Notes: generated by a model from the letters alone, not told the origin. DNA of 64,000 nucleotides from Paramacrobiotus metropolitanus (GCF_019649055.1 NW_026570408.1:62001-126000), one strand, 5' to 3'; numbered from the stretch's first letter, positions 1 through 11,966 are shown. Program-made: numbers and translations.

Positions 1-559
1 AAGAGTCCAGTTTCACAAGGCACAGTATTCACCGCCGCAAGACTTCCAAGACTCGGACACTCTCCTGAACGGGAGCTTCTGCAGGCAGCCTGTTGAGTGG
101 TGACTCTTCAAGACCCTGTTGACCTCTCAAGGATTTCACACCACTGAAACACGTTCTAAGGTGACCGGCTCCAGTTTATGTGTCATCCAGTGTTTATGTG
201 CTTACGATTTAAATAACTGGGTCTGTGACCGGCATGGTATTTTCTGGGAAGGTCGCAAAAGCATCTGAACGATCAGCAACGCTGTGCCTGAGAGCTTCTA
301 GTCAATCAATGCGCTTAATTTGTCCTCCTGCTTTATTTTACTGAGTCCATTACGCAAACAACCGTTTTCCCACCTATTCATAAGCAATCAAGTTGCACAG
401 GGACTTCTACAAGTGTCTGTAGTGGGGTGTAAGCCTATAACCGCAGATTAAAATTCAAAGCGTTGCACAGCAAAAAACATGGCCGCATAGAACTTGAATA
501 AATAGTTGTTAGAACTGAGAAAACACTAATTTTGTGATTTCTTACACGGGCATGAAAAC
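1..559. other. Intergenic, no gene seen
   Basis: No open frame with protein-like composition, no splice-flanked exon and no RNA gene were recognised. Composition is mixed and AT-rich towards the foldback repeat that starts at about 560. Confidence 0.5.
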
Positions 560-956
560 CGTTTGTGCGCGCAACATCCGGTTCGGGATTTATGGTTGTT
601 AGAAAATTCCAAAAAGTTGGAATTCATTCAGGTGTGCCAAAAGTCTCATTATTAGCTGATCTCTTTTGTATTTTGCAAATGCACATAAGTGACATAACCA
701 CGAAAACCGTTTTTTTAGCATGTTCTTTAAATTTTAAAATGAATTTCAAAAATTTTAAAATTCATTTTAAAATTCGAAAAAATTCATGGAAGTCTGGATT
801 CATGTAAGAACGATCTTCATGGTTATGTGAATTTACGTGCAAAATTTGAAAGGGATCGGTCCATAATGAGACTTTTGGTACACCTGAATGCATTTAAACT
901 TTTTGGGATTTCTTTACCCTCCTAAATCCGCATCCAGATGTTACGCGCGAAAACGG
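560..956. repeat. Palindromic MITE-like element, family 2, copy 1
   Basis: The left half (starting GTTTGTGCGCGCAACATCC) is repeated as an imperfect reverse complement in the right half, which ends with the complement of TTTTCGCGCGTAACATC. Both arms also share the inverted block CAGGTGTRCCAAAAGTCTCAT. The centre is an AT-rich loop of AAATTTTAAAATGAATTTC type. Arms are about 170 bp. There is no transposase frame; the one ORF inside is only the loop read through. A diverged second copy lies at about 25900-26220. The foldback structure is visible; assignment as a non-autonomous DNA transposon is inference. Confidence 0.7.
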
Positions 957-1179
957 AATTCACGCCTATGTATACAAATCATTTTGAAACACGGTGTCAA
1001 AAAGCAACTCTTAAAAGTGCAACTGCGCGAAAGCGAAGATTCCCGTCAATGTACACGAATTTAGTGCTATGTACCTAGCCAAAATCCCTTAGTACAGAGT
1101 ACTTCTTTTTTGTATTCTGTATTAAAGAAATCAGAGCTCAAACTATTCAGCCGGAAACGTCTCAGAAGAATGCTGGGTT

Positions 1180-1560
1180 ATGCTAAATGTCATAGTGATG
1201 TCGGTGGAGCCGCTTTATTTTTGGTACCCTGTTGCCGCTCAGATCGAAATAATGCGGATATTTGTGAGCATGCGAAACTATCACCAAAGTTCTGCTTCAC
1301 CTTCCAATGTACAACTGTTCACCGTAGTAACAGCTTATTGGTGGAAAACTTTGTCGATGTTTGTACGCCCAGGTTCGCATGGGGAAATATGTGCCGATTC
1401 TCAACATGATTATCACCAGTATGTTTCTTTTTTCTGGATTTCTGGCGGAGCTGGAGGACGGCCGAAGTTATTTGCGTGCGCATAAAAGAATTTTTTTACC
1501 ACTGATGATCATGGAAACGATGAATTTTATCATTGGTTGGTTCGGCCAACGGGAGGTGTA
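1180..1560 (+). other. Possible remnant of a multi-pass membrane protein gene
   Basis: Two overlapping frames encode hydrophobic stretches. The frame ending at 1560 has a segment NMIITSMFLFSGFLAEL followed by a basic loop and a second hydrophobic stretch (IFLPLMIMETMNFIIGWF). The frame starting at 1180 has another short hydrophobic stretch. The layout vaguely recalls small four-pass membrane proteins of the LAPTM type. No convincing start, splice sites or continuous frame join them. It may be a decayed fragment or chance. Confidence 0.15.
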
Positions 1561-2482
1561 GCACCTGGAATACGTAATACTGGAAATGTGGCGTCAACAA
1601 AGGAAAAAGAATTTCGTAACACGCACTGATCCGCAATGACAGAACCAGTACGGACAGCTCAAACGGACTCTTTACTTTTGTAATTCGATGTTTTTCGCGT
1701 TCGAAGCACTTTTTCCATATAATTTTACCTATAGAACACGACTGCATTAATATCCCGTATAGTGGGCTTTTGCAGGAGGCTTAACGTTTAGTACAACCGG
1801 TGTGTGGCTTTAACATCCGACTCAGTAACGACCCCAGAATTAGTTTGGGGTCAAAGTTACCTGTCAAACCATCATCTCATACAACTCTTTGCCCAACTAC
1901 GATACATCGTTAATGTGCGGTTTCAGTTTTAAAGAACAATGAAAGAGTGACTAGTGTAAGTCGAACAACTTACCGGCACCCTAGGTTACTGATCTTTATA
2001 ATGTGACGATACACACACTCCGGTCACAACATTTTTGCCGGTCGCGATCAACACTCACACATAAAGGAAGCGAAAAACTAATTTGACTGAATACATTTAT
2101 CACATAAATCATACAAGAACAGTGGAAGAATGGTTTTCTTTACACGAGGCTGAAAAAGAGGCACAATAAATGTACACGGTATTGGATGGGTACATGACAT
2201 TGACAGTCGTAACAGTTTTTTCGAGGCTGGACTTGACCTGAAGTATTGCAATTAATTTAATTCAGAAGAATATTGGTTTGGGCTCGTTGATTTCTGTAAA
2301 AGATGAGATTCCAGTGAACGTGTTGGATTCTTTAGTATAAGCGTTTCCTTGATTATTGCGCAAGTACACCACACTCGACCTGCTGCTGTTGTAGCAGGCG
2401 AGAGAATTTACAGTGATGCAGCCTGTTTTCGACTGTCGGGGGAGGGCATCACAGTTATTATCAATTCTGTACTGGTCCAACT

Positions 2483-2750
2483 GGAATCCTTAGCGGAGCC
2501 TTGCAGCTGTGTATGCTTAACAAGCCATTCGCATACAGACGGTTTTCTACCGTTATGCTGTTGTGCAATTCAGCGACGTTCTTTTTCGACGCATCTCACG
2601 GTTGTCATAATAAAAGTTATTATTACAACCTTGAGCTGTTTCCGGAAAAACAAACAGCGGCTAAACAGCAAAACAGCTTACGGCTGAAAATTGTCTGTGT
2701 TTGAATGGCTTGTTTAGCGTATACAGCTGTGCGGCTCTGTTAAGGATTCC
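2483..2750. repeat. 268-bp imperfect palindrome (foldback element)
   Basis: The ends GGAATCCTTAGCGGAGCC and GGCTCTGTTAAGGATTCC are inverted copies. The arms continue inward (an AAGCCATTC-type block and an inverted GGTTGTCATAATAAAAG block) to the centre near 2615, so almost the whole element folds back on itself. It lies 210 bp upstream of the first lipocalin-like gene. The ORFs across it on both strands are by-products of the palindrome. Probably a MITE of a third family; no second copy was found here. Confidence 0.6.
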
Positions 2751-2859
2751 CGGTATAGATGGTGGCGAACCATTAAGGCCCCTGGATGGTTATCCGAGTC
2801 TTGCCAACCCTGAGGGTGACGAGTTTTGGAATAAAACATGTTGTCCGACCAGACTTTGC

Positions 2860-2866
2860 TTTATAA
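2860..2866 (+). promoter_or_regulatory. TATA-like box upstream of lipocalin-like gene 1
   Basis: TTATAAG lies about 95 bp upstream of the ATG at 2960. The spacing resembles that of the clearer TATA boxes of the related genes at 10231 and 12630. Supported only by motif and spacing. Confidence 0.35.
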
Positions 2867-2959
2867 GTTTGCAACTACAGATACTCCCAACGTAATTTTC
2901 ACAACCAGCGCTCAAACTAGCCACCATAGAGTGCGGTTCTAGTTTCGTGTTACTGACCT

Positions 2960-4331
2960 ATGATGTTGGTACTTGCCTTCGTGTTTATTGCATCGGTTGG
3001 ATTTGTTGCCGGCGGCACGCGCCACAGTAAGCCACCCGTAAAGGCGATCCAGCACGCGGTCACTGAACCGAGCGACGTCCAACTGCCCAAATGCGTCCCC
3101 GGTATCCCGACAGGTTATGCCTTTGATACTCCAGCTGTAAGTGACAAATATCTACCAGTGATTTTGGGTAACCAGCCCTTAATGTACAAGTCTTCAATTG
3201 CTTTAATTAACCAGTACGTGATAAAAGTCGCAGTGTTCGTATTTTAACGGCTATAGTACAATGTTTGATGAAAGAAAGGAAAATAATATTGCGTATAATT
3301 CTAACCTTTGATAAAGAGATAGGCTGGTTTGCCCAAAGCAAATATGTACTGCGTATATAAGAGATACACTTTGTATGGACGGAAATTGAGGCTCCAGGGT
3401 TACATAACTAATATTATTCTGCTATTATTTAATCAATCATTCCAGCAATGTATGTGAGCTTTTACAGCGGCTAATAAGTGCTGAGTCCTGTTGCAATAAT
3501 TGTGCTAATGAATTATAGTGTAAGCATTAACCGCTCGGACCGTTTCTGAGCTTGTGCACTCAGGAGTTCCAAATCGTGGACGCTTAAGTAATGTAATAAA
3601 TAATCAATCAATGTCTGTTACAGCAAAATGGCGTTTGGTACCAGTACATGTACGGTCCCGCCGGTCCCGAACTGCATGACTTCGTTAACTGTATGGAACT
3701 AGACCGCGGGATTGGCTGGGTGAAAGGTTCAAAAAACGGCGCCTACATGCAGGCTACAACGGCCGTTTGTCGTTTTGACGCGGCACCTCACAACTGCTGG
3801 GGCGGTTATGTTATGCAGAACACGACGAGCAGCGGATTCTGCTACGGATCAACACGGCTGAGTCCCAACCTGGGCGCCGGAGATGCAGGTACGCAGCTTA
3901 AATCACACTACCGATCTGAAAGAAAGAATTTGGGTTTTATGCTTTATTTTATAGTGCAAGAGCATTGGTTCTACAAACTATATCTGGAGCCCGAATTATT
4001 CTATCTACGCGCCGGGTGTTTTGACCCGGACAACTTCCTCGGAAGCGTCTGCAAGCAGCCGGGTATGTCGGTGTGGACCCGCAAGAAGCCTAAGGATATC
4101 ACGCCGTTGGAGGATGCCATAATCCGTGACGCCATCGATGACCGGTTTCAGTTCATGTGTGTATCATCCAAAGATATGATTTACAATACCTGGCTCTATG
4201 ACCTCCCGGATTGCGATTTCCCCGGAAGGTCGAAGAAGTACCTGGAGGATCAGCGCTACGCCGAAGAGAATCTCGTCCATAAATGCGTCGTTAAACAGGG
4301 CTCCTCGTGTCCTCACCCTTCAGTTCTCTGA
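2960..4331 (+). CDS. Secreted lipocalin-like protein 1
   Basis: Three exons: 2960-3136, 3624-3888 and 3955-4331, with introns of phase 0 and phase 1, giving 272 aa. Residues 1-19 are a signal peptide (MMLVLAFVFIASVGFVAGG). Exon 2 opens with GVWYQYM, matching the lipocalin G-x-W-Y signature, and exon 3 has a VWTRKKP stretch that could be the third conserved region (Arg). Cysteines are abundant, suggesting disulfides. Splice sites are GTAAGT/ACAG and GTACGC/ATAG. The second intron is only 66 nt and free of stops, so its retention would add 22 residues without a frameshift. Family members are secreted carriers of small hydrophobic ligands; the ligand here is unknown. Exon boundaries and phases are the same as in the two genes at 10-15 kb, but the protein is more diverged. 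Confidence 0.65.
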
Positions 4332-5489
4332 TTTTTTTCGGATTGCGATATTGTCTTCATGGCACATGTACTACGTTCCACAGGACTGGTTTACAGTAAT
4401 ACCACGCATACAAAATCAGTATAATAAAATGGAATTCTAGTGCCTCGGTTGAGCGTCGATTGATAAACACCGATGATTCAGTTAAACAGGCAATTAAACT
4501 ACCAGGAAACCAACCAAATGTATACGAATCGAATGTAATAAGGACAATGGTATCACCAAAATCGAAAATTTAATTTCAAGTAGGGTAAGCATGACGAACC
4601 CAACATGCGGTACTCCATTCTGGATCCATGCCCTTATGCAAGGATCTCCGACAGTCACAAAATGCTATAATAGAATAACCTCAACAACTCGCAGTCAGGG
4701 GATTTGTGGTTTAGAATGTCACCTGCACCAACAGAATGGCTTGTATCATACAACGTGGAAGGCGAGCATCGTCACCGACGTGGCAAAAACCAAGAAACAA
4801 ACACGCTGGGCATCCTGCGCGAAAGCAATACGTATCCTGCGCGAATGTAGTCTTACTCTCGCACTCCTAACTTCTAAGTAACGTATCGCACAATATTCTA
4901 AATGCAATCACTTTGTACAGCTTTGCTCATCACGGAGAACATTGGTATTCATACGGATCCTTGCTGTATTTATCCTTCCATTTTTTTTAAAATTTAGGCT
5001 TTCTGAAGGAATTCATGTGAAATCTGTAAACGATACAGCAGAAATAATTACGACAGTGACACTGGAACGCTGCGGTACAGAGCCACAGGATTAAACGATA
5101 TATTCAGATCTATAAAGGGTAGAGATACTTTGTCAGTTACCCACATTTCTTGGTCGAGATTAAACATCGCAAGCGGAAAATGGCAGTTATACGTACTTTA
5201 ATATTGCCGCAGTAGAGAAAACAAAACTACGTAGATGACTTGCGTCTTGCAGTGATCTGACATCGAACAGCAAATCAAAACTCTAAAACTAATCTGCACG
5301 CTAATTAAAAGTTGATACTTGCAAAAACTCAGGTCGTCTGTATGATTATGTACCGCTAATAACCGAGCACATCGCGAACAGAACCGCCTCTGCTCACTTG
5401 CACTTCTGACCAAATCGAGGACCATTAGCAACGCCCCGATTTTTTACAAGGTTTCTGCCGACTTTCGTGGTCGATCCAATGGGAATAGG
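4332..5489. other. Intergenic, no gene seen
   Basis: Separates the convergent 3' ends of the lipocalin-like gene 1 and the minus-strand Cys-rich gene. Short ORFs at 4591 and 5198 have no signal peptide, domain or splice context. Nothing else recognised. Confidence 0.5.
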
Positions 5490-6562
5490 CTAGCAGCTCT
5501 CCCGCATAATGTTGTAACACCGGGTTCCGCAAGCAGCCTCGCCCATCCCACACACGATACTGTTGGTGCATGTTTCACGAATTACGTTGTAACAATTCGT
5601 TCCACAGGCAGCCTCGCCCATTCCACACACGACCCCGTTAGTGCAGGTCTCGCGAATTCTATGATAGCAACGATCTCCACAGGCCGCTTCGCCCATTCCA
5701 CACACTGTTCCGTTGGTACAGGTTTCACGAAACTTATGGTAGCATCTACTGCCACAAGGTTCCTCACTGAATCCACACTTCACAGGGGCCAGAGATTGCC
5801 GAGCCCTATAATTCTCACACGATCCGCCCATCTCACATATTCTCCCATTAGTGCAGGTTTCGCGAATGACGTTGTAACATTGTGTCCCGCAAGCGGCTTC
5901 GCCCATAGCACAAACCGTACCATTGGTACAGGTCTCACGAAGGCGATGATAACACCGCGTTTCACATGCCGCTTCGCCCATTCCGCATACTGTACCGTTG
6001 GTGCACGTTTCACGAAACTTATGGTAGCATTTACTGCCACAGCGTTCCTCACTGAATCCGCATTTGGGTGGCGGCAGAATCCTGCCATTTTCACAGGCTT
6101 CACCATCCTGTGGACGGTAGCAGTCCCTGTGGCCGCATCGCTGGGATCCGTGCTGGCATACGACGCCGTCGGTACTTGCGCGTTTGGCGTTCACATCAGC
6201 TGAAAACCGTAACACAATTATGAAGATTCAGCAGTCTTAGCCGACTGCGCCGTTACCGCCCACCAGCATAATACGGTAGCCTAGAAGCATCTTATGTAAA
6301 CTAAACTTTTTTTCTCGTAATCTTTGTATTCTGCTGGCTTTGGGCCAGGAAAATAAAGAACTGCGGGAAAATACAGAAGTTTTACTCCGGTTTGCCGAAA
6401 ATTCGGGAAAAGAACCAGTTTTTTTAATGTTCAATAATTTTACTTATATGCAGAGAAATACTGTAACGGCCCAGCATAATTCATGTCAGGGTACTGCTTA
6501 CCAGCGAAATGCAGTGCTGTTGCTAGCACAATTAGCATCAGTGTATAGGCGGAAAAGCGCAT
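5490..6562 (-). CDS. Secreted cysteine-rich tandem-repeat protein
   Basis: Two exons on the minus strand: 6562-6502 and 6199-5490, joined at phase 1 (G|CT), giving 256 aa. Exon 1 encodes only a signal peptide (MRFSAYTLMLIVLATALHFA). Exon 2 carries eight Cys repeats of about 25 residues with consensus C-GMGEAAC-G-x2-CY-x4-RETCTNG-x2. Repeats 2-4 and 5-7 form two near-identical triplets, each beginning CGFSEE, so a three-repeat block was duplicated. The spacing of GxxCY and the following Cys resembles fungal carbohydrate-binding repeats of the Carb_bind (PF10645) type, but this is a pattern resemblance I cannot test. Function unknown; secreted and disulfide-rich. The Arg-Glu-Thr-Cys segment is nearly invariant, suggesting recent repeat homogenisation. 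Confidence 0.75.
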
Positions 6563-7636
6563 GATAGCAGTTTGCAGCTCGATTTAAAATACAGTAGGTC
6601 AGTATTCCCTCCACGGCTAACCCAAAGTAAACTTTATTAAACTGACTTAAACGACTATCGGGTAGGTTTATATGCATAATTTGAACGAACACTTTAATAC
6701 CAGCCACCGAGTTATCAAACCTGCCATCAAAAGAAAGCGCTTATGCTTTCGCGATTGCAGACACAGATTTCAGTAAGTACAGTATTTGTTATCCGTATGC
6801 ATCCAGGTGAAAAACAGAAAAGTTACACTGCTGGTATATTTCTGAAATCGTTTACTAGCCGAAAGCAACTATATCGGTCAAGAATATCGGGGCATCCCTG
6901 GTGGCGATTACGGCATCTGTTAGTCACGACATTCTGACTCTGAAATCTCGTGCAACCAAATCCACATCATATGCCCACGACTTTAACCTTAATTAAAATG
7001 ATTAAAAATTAAATTTACAATATAAATGTTCGTGGGCGCTTCGTATGTTCGGGGCGCACCGTATGTTCGTGGGCGCTTCGAGAATTAAAAAAATAGTGTA
7101 AAGCATAAAGTTCTGAAGATAAAATTTCTGGAAATACTTCCGTTGTCACCACAAACCCCGGTTTCTGCCGAGATAAAATTTCGTGTTCTGTAGATTTGTT
7201 GAAAATGCCGACACGAACTGCCCTTGTAAATAACTTAACAGACTATTGTACGCACGGAGGATTTTGGACTGATATAAGTACTACATACATAAGTGCGCTT
7301 TCTGAAGTACTTACTAGTAGTATTCATTGCCTACAGCTCTCGTGAAAACCCCACTTCTTTTGATTTTCCATGCTTTCGACCCGCGAAAGATGCTTTGTCT
7401 ATCTGCATTAAGTAGCTATGTATTGCCTATTAACCAGTTTTCGCAGAGGAAAGGTGTTATCATTCTAAAGGTAATCTGAAGGCCTTGCAACAACCAGATT
7501 GTTTTCGTCTTTTGATAGCTTATCTAGACTTAAACCATAGTTAGCAGCGACGCAGCGTAGACTGTATTCTTACAATTCGTATAACAGTGCGCAGTATATC
7601 GCATTTCGCAAAACCGGAATCTACTAATTTTTTGCC
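6563..7636. other. Intergenic between the Cys-rich and F-box genes
   Basis: Divergent intergenic region shared by the minus-strand Cys-rich gene and the plus-strand F-box gene. It contains the short GC-richer repeat at 7025-7081. No exon or RNA gene recognised and no clear TATA box on either side. Confidence 0.45.
7025..7081. repeat. Short tandem repeat of about 19 bp
   Basis: Three consecutive variants of ATGTTCGTGGGCGCTTCGT, the middle one with GGGGCGCACC. It is much more GC-rich than the AT-rich flanks. Confidence 0.6.
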
Positions 7637-9149
7637 ATGTTTGCCAGAAAAGTCTACCATCGGAACTCTGTGAACGTCGAGCGTGATGGCACAGTCCAGC
7701 GTGGCTTGATTGTGGATAAAACCGATCAGGGATGGCTGATCGATTTCGACGTTTACAAGAAAGACCCAGAGCTGTTTCCGTATTCCGGCCAGAACATATT
7801 TCTCGACGACGATGCTAAGCCGCATACCATCCGCTGCGCCACCCAATGCTGGCATGAAGAATACGATCTGGCGGATAAAATGTACGTGCTATTGAAATTA
7901 TCCCTGAATACACCATGGACATGGTACAAATGCATAATGTTAGGGGATAAATGTATGCAGCGTCACTACGGTATTGCCGAAGTGCTCGTCGACGGCGAGC
8001 GAAGCGCCCACATTGTGCACGAGCATCGTGTGCGTGCATTATACGGGGATCAACCATTTGGGCGTTCGTTAAAGGAGAGCGATTTATCAGCAGAAAGGTT
8101 TCCATTTCTCCCTGGCATGGTTCCTGGATCAAACATTGACAGGAATAACGCTGTTTCAGCAACCGATCTTACGCTTTACAGACTTCCGGTGGAAATCCTT
8201 ACCACGATATTTTTTTCTTTAAACGGACTCCAGCAATTCGCTATCAGACTTGTCTGCGTTACATGGGACTCTATTATCCTGTCAAAAGAGTGCACACGCT
8301 CCGTCATTATCGACCTGACCTACAGCGGCCGGTTCTACATTCTAGCGTCCTGGTTCTTTCATTGCATTACGCCCAAGACGAAATACCTGATTTTTACCGC
8401 TGGTAACAAGTTACGCAGTTTTGGTACCGATCTAGACGTACTGTGGCGTATCAGCAGCGTTAAGCCGCTCAACATTGACACCTTTATTTTGTCCGGAATG
8501 AAGTTCATGCAGGGCTACGATGATGAATATTGGTCGGAACTGGTGTCATTAAAAAACCTACTGAATCATATTGCTCCGCAAAATCGCGGCCGAATAATTT
8601 TTAGGAAAGTCAGCTATCAGTACCTCTTCCTGAGCTTGTACTGCAACCGACCCAGATCCGAGGAGAAACGTGTTGATCCGTTTCAGCCATATCAGGACTT
8701 AGTGATTGAGTACGATGCTGTTGAGATCGCTGGAGACACTAATTTTCCACTGAATGTATTTGAGACATCCGCTGTAAAATTCAGCGACCCACATCATGCC
8801 GGTGTTCTGCAGGATTTGATGCAATGGATACGGTCTCCTGGTTTGGATAGAAACAGCCAAGGTGATATTGTTCATGTACGTACTGTACTGGAGAATTTTT
8901 GACCTGTACTTGCTTCGTAGGTTGTATTAGAACTTTGAAGTGTATTTTACGGTCATTCAGGATGTCCTTCGTAAATTGCAGGTACTGAACAAATGGCAAG
9001 GTTATGGGAATCCTTTTGGATCATGGAACTGGCGTGATATTATGATGGCTGTAGATACCGGACAGTTAGTACTATGCAATCGAACGTTGTGCGCTCTCGT
9101 TGGCATCTGGAGAAAGCGGTCATCTATGAGGAATAAAGTGTTATGGTGA
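7637..9149 (+). CDS. F-box protein, lineage-specific family
   Basis: Two exons, 7637-8875 and 8982-9149, intron phase 0 (CAT|GTACGT ... TTGCAG|GTACTG), giving 468 aa. The frame also runs on to a stop at 8902. I prefer the spliced form because the decayed paralogue at 25.6-28.2 kb has a matching last exon (both start VL and share LTLCAL/RTLCAL). An N-terminal module (about 1-140) contains a PWTWY motif and is shared with that paralogue. An F-box follows at about residues 182-215 (LPVEILTTIF..., then RLVCVTWDSI). F-box proteins bind Skp1 and recruit substrates to SCF ubiquitin ligases; the substrate is unknown. The rest resembles the irregular C-terminal regions of invertebrate F-box expansions. 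Confidence 0.7.
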
Positions 9150-10230
9150 AAAGTATTGCCGGTAAAGGATATGGTTATTCCGTTGTTTTTTGTTTCGATG
9201 TATCAGTCAAGCAGACTTTACAATACAGTAATAAGACACACCGGTTTACCGTTTATATAAGTGTCTGTCTCGTCTTTGGTGGTTATTTCATAACAGCTAA
9301 CTTCGTGTTGGAAACGCTGTACTAAAGTATTAACATAATTATACATTTGTACTGTATATCACCAAATTTGTGAGATATTTTTGATGACTGTTGATTCTGG
9401 ACATTTACACATGTATGTACTATGTAGTACTATGCGATTGCATTCTCGTTTAACGTAAGCGTCTGCAGATCGCGTTTAAACGCTTGCCATAATCGGCACA
9501 AAAACCACATATCCGACAGCCGACAGAAAATTTAACCGACAGAAATAATTAGCCGACAGCTAATTTAGCCGACAGAAAATTTAACAGGATAACGTAACGC
9601 ATCTACAGTGTGGCGCTGCGGGCCGTGGTATGGAGCTTAAGGTTACCAACGAATCCTGTTTTTCGCTCCGCTTATTCACCGGGCTTGCATGTACAGCTTG
9701 TACAGGAAGAAAATAAATTATAGAGTATTAACCGAAGATCTTGGAAGTGAATCAAAGGAAGAATACTATCTGCAGCTGTTCGGAAAGTATGCATTAATGT
9801 TTTCTTAGCCGTTAAAAGGATATTCGGGTAGGTATTTTCCTGTCTATCGTTTTTTTTCTTTTTCTAATATTATTATTAATTTTATTATGGAGGCTGCGTC
9901 AATAGTTAAATAAAGGAGCAACCGGTATCTTATCTACAAACAGAACGCCATGCTGGCCGTACGTTATACTCGTTTAATTACAATCATAATGCGCTCTCGC
10001 CCAGGTACGAGTGTTCACATTCCACAGACACTAAACCGGTATAAATTCTACGAGTCACTGCCACAATACATGGCGCCAACATATCGTAGTCTGGACTGCG
10101 TAAAAATGACCAAACTTATGGGGAAAATGCGCTGCGTGGGCGGTTTTACGGGTTTGTTATTTCGTAGATGGCATGCGGCATCAGGGTCTGGGAGATGTCC
10201 TGTCATTCCCGCGTCAAGTGCTTCCGGTGG
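9150..10230. other. Intergenic, no gene seen
   Basis: Holds the CCGACAG repeat cluster at 9513-9584. ORFs at 9143 and 9950 have no supporting context. No gene recognised. Confidence 0.45.
9513..9584. repeat. CCGACAG repeat cluster
   Basis: CCGACAG occurs five times in about 70 bp, mostly as (A/G)CCGACAGAAAATTTAA or AGCCGACAGCTAATTT variants. An irregular microsatellite-like tract of unknown role. Confidence 0.5.
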
Positions 10231-10237
10231 TATATAA
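10231..10237 (+). promoter_or_regulatory. TATA box of lipocalin-like gene 2
   Basis: TATATAA lies 76 bp upstream of the ATG at 10307. The neighbouring paralogue has TATATAA 66 bp upstream of its ATG, which supports the call. Confidence 0.55.
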
Positions 10238-10306
10238 CGCATTCCGAGACTGTAGCAAGCATGTTTGGCCATACGCTGCTAATACACGCGACAGACTACC
10301 GCTACC

Positions 10307-11966
10307 ATGGCCCGTATTGGATGCATGCTGTTGGGTGCCGTTCTGATTGGCACGGTGGCTGGACAGTGTCCTACTGTGCCGATTAACTTCCCGGCGAAGC
10401 CCCTGGATACCCAACGGGTACATTAGAATTTATTCAGATTGCTTTAAATTTTTTTTATGAATATTTCATAATTATGACAATACTTTAAGTTTTATCATTT
10501 TCTACATGGGAGTGTAAAGATAGCTTCATTACCCTTCACCGGCTCCCTGTGTAATGTGTTGTTATTTTTATAAAAATCTTTGATGTTGCATAATATGTTT
10601 TACGCTGATTAATTCGTTCACTTTACATTAGCCTTTTTTAATCCATTTTTTAATCCTGTGTTTTCTGAATCCAATATTTTCTGAATTCATCGTTTGCTTA
10701 GAAATGTCATTACCCGGGTGATTAGTGTATCACTGTATAAGAGCGCGAACACTGAAACTTTGAGTGACCGAAATAATTTTTAAAAAATGTGAAAGGCTTG
10801 CTTTAGGTGGAACAGAGCGAAAAGTTACAGTTATTACAAAGAAACTTCACCAGGGTGAATTAAATTTCAATTGAGGCTTGGGTGTTTTAGGCAGTTGGAC
10901 TGTGGTATGAATACCATCATCAAGACAATTACCCGTATACACCTTACAATGCGGCCAACGATCCCACCGATTACAATCTGAGCCTGAATGCCACCATTAT
11001 TGGAGCGTTTCCGTCGCCATCCGGGGGCCCAATTTCCTACTATTCCACCTGGCTGTATAGCAGCCTGGATGCCACGACATCGGCATGCAACGGCATGTGG
11101 CAACAGGGGAATTTCACATCCGACGGCCGACGACAGGTTATGTTCCAGTTCGCCACCACTCCTGGCATGGATGCAATCAGTAAGTTCATCTGTCTGATTT
11201 ACGCGCATCGTTTCAGGCGATAATCGGTTGTCGGTCGGCCAACCGCAACAGGAGAATTTTAAAAAATGTTACGGTAAAAAAGCAAAATTTAATTACCTGT
11301 ATTATTTTGTTGGTTCCAGTTATTTTATTTGATTCTCATATGTTTAAGATATTTATTTTTCTTATTTTTTCTCACTTTTTGAAGTTTTTTCTCGTATTAC
11401 GACACTGCAGTTGTAGCTAACAGAATGTCAAAGCAGCGGAAATTGCAGCATCATAAATATGACAAAGTCATTTAATACTGGAACTGGGTTTTCATGAGGA
11501 TTACTCGCTTCGCTCGGATTTAAATGTGCAGCAGTTAAGTCCCACAACCGCGTATAGAAAGATATAATAATACTTAATTATTAAGCACCGTTCTGTTCAC
11601 GATTGTGTCCTTGCAGCCAATGTCACCTACGTGAACCTCTTCACCGACTACAACCTCGTCCAGGTTCTGTACCGGTGCAATAAGCCCAACGCCGACGGGA
11701 AGAAGTGCGACGAGCCCTACACTTGGGTACACACCCGCGTTAAACCCCCGTTGCTGACTACTTTTCAAAAGCAGTACATTGAAGCCGTCGCCAACTATTA
11801 CATCACACCCATCGCCTGCGGGCAGTACAAATTCGCCGACATGATGCCGAGCAAATGGGACCTCACCAAGACCACGCCCTGCAACGCCGCACTGGACCAA
11901 CCGCCCATGTCCGCAGCGTTCAAGGCGCTGTTCCCTAAGGGGCAGACGTTTTTCCCCAGCAGCTAG
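10307..11966 (+). CDS. Secreted lipocalin-like protein 2
   Basis: Three exons: 10307-10417, 10891-11179 and 11617-11966, phases 0 and 1, giving 249 aa. The N-terminus is a signal peptide (cleavage near AGQC). Exon 2 opens AVGLWYEYHH, containing the lipocalin G-x-W-Y signature. Exon 3 has YVNLFTDYNLVQVLYRC, the TDY region, followed by VHTRVKPP, which fits the third conserved region. Paired cysteines (CNKPNADGKKC) are shared with the next gene. Splice sites are canonical (CGG|GTACAT, TTTTAG|GCA, A|GTAAGT, TTGCAG|CC). It is a tandem paralogue of the gene 730 bp downstream. Likely a secreted carrier of a small hydrophobic ligand; the ligand cannot be read from sequence. Confidence 0.75.

Noticed and set aside
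5661-6203. 180-codon plus-strand ORF
   Set aside because: Antisense of the Cys-rich repeat exon; its repeats mirror those of the minus strand and it lacks a signal peptide.
7637-8902. F-box gene as a single 421-codon ORF
   Set aside because: The last nine codons read into an intron; the GTACGT donor and the homologous last exon favour the spliced form.
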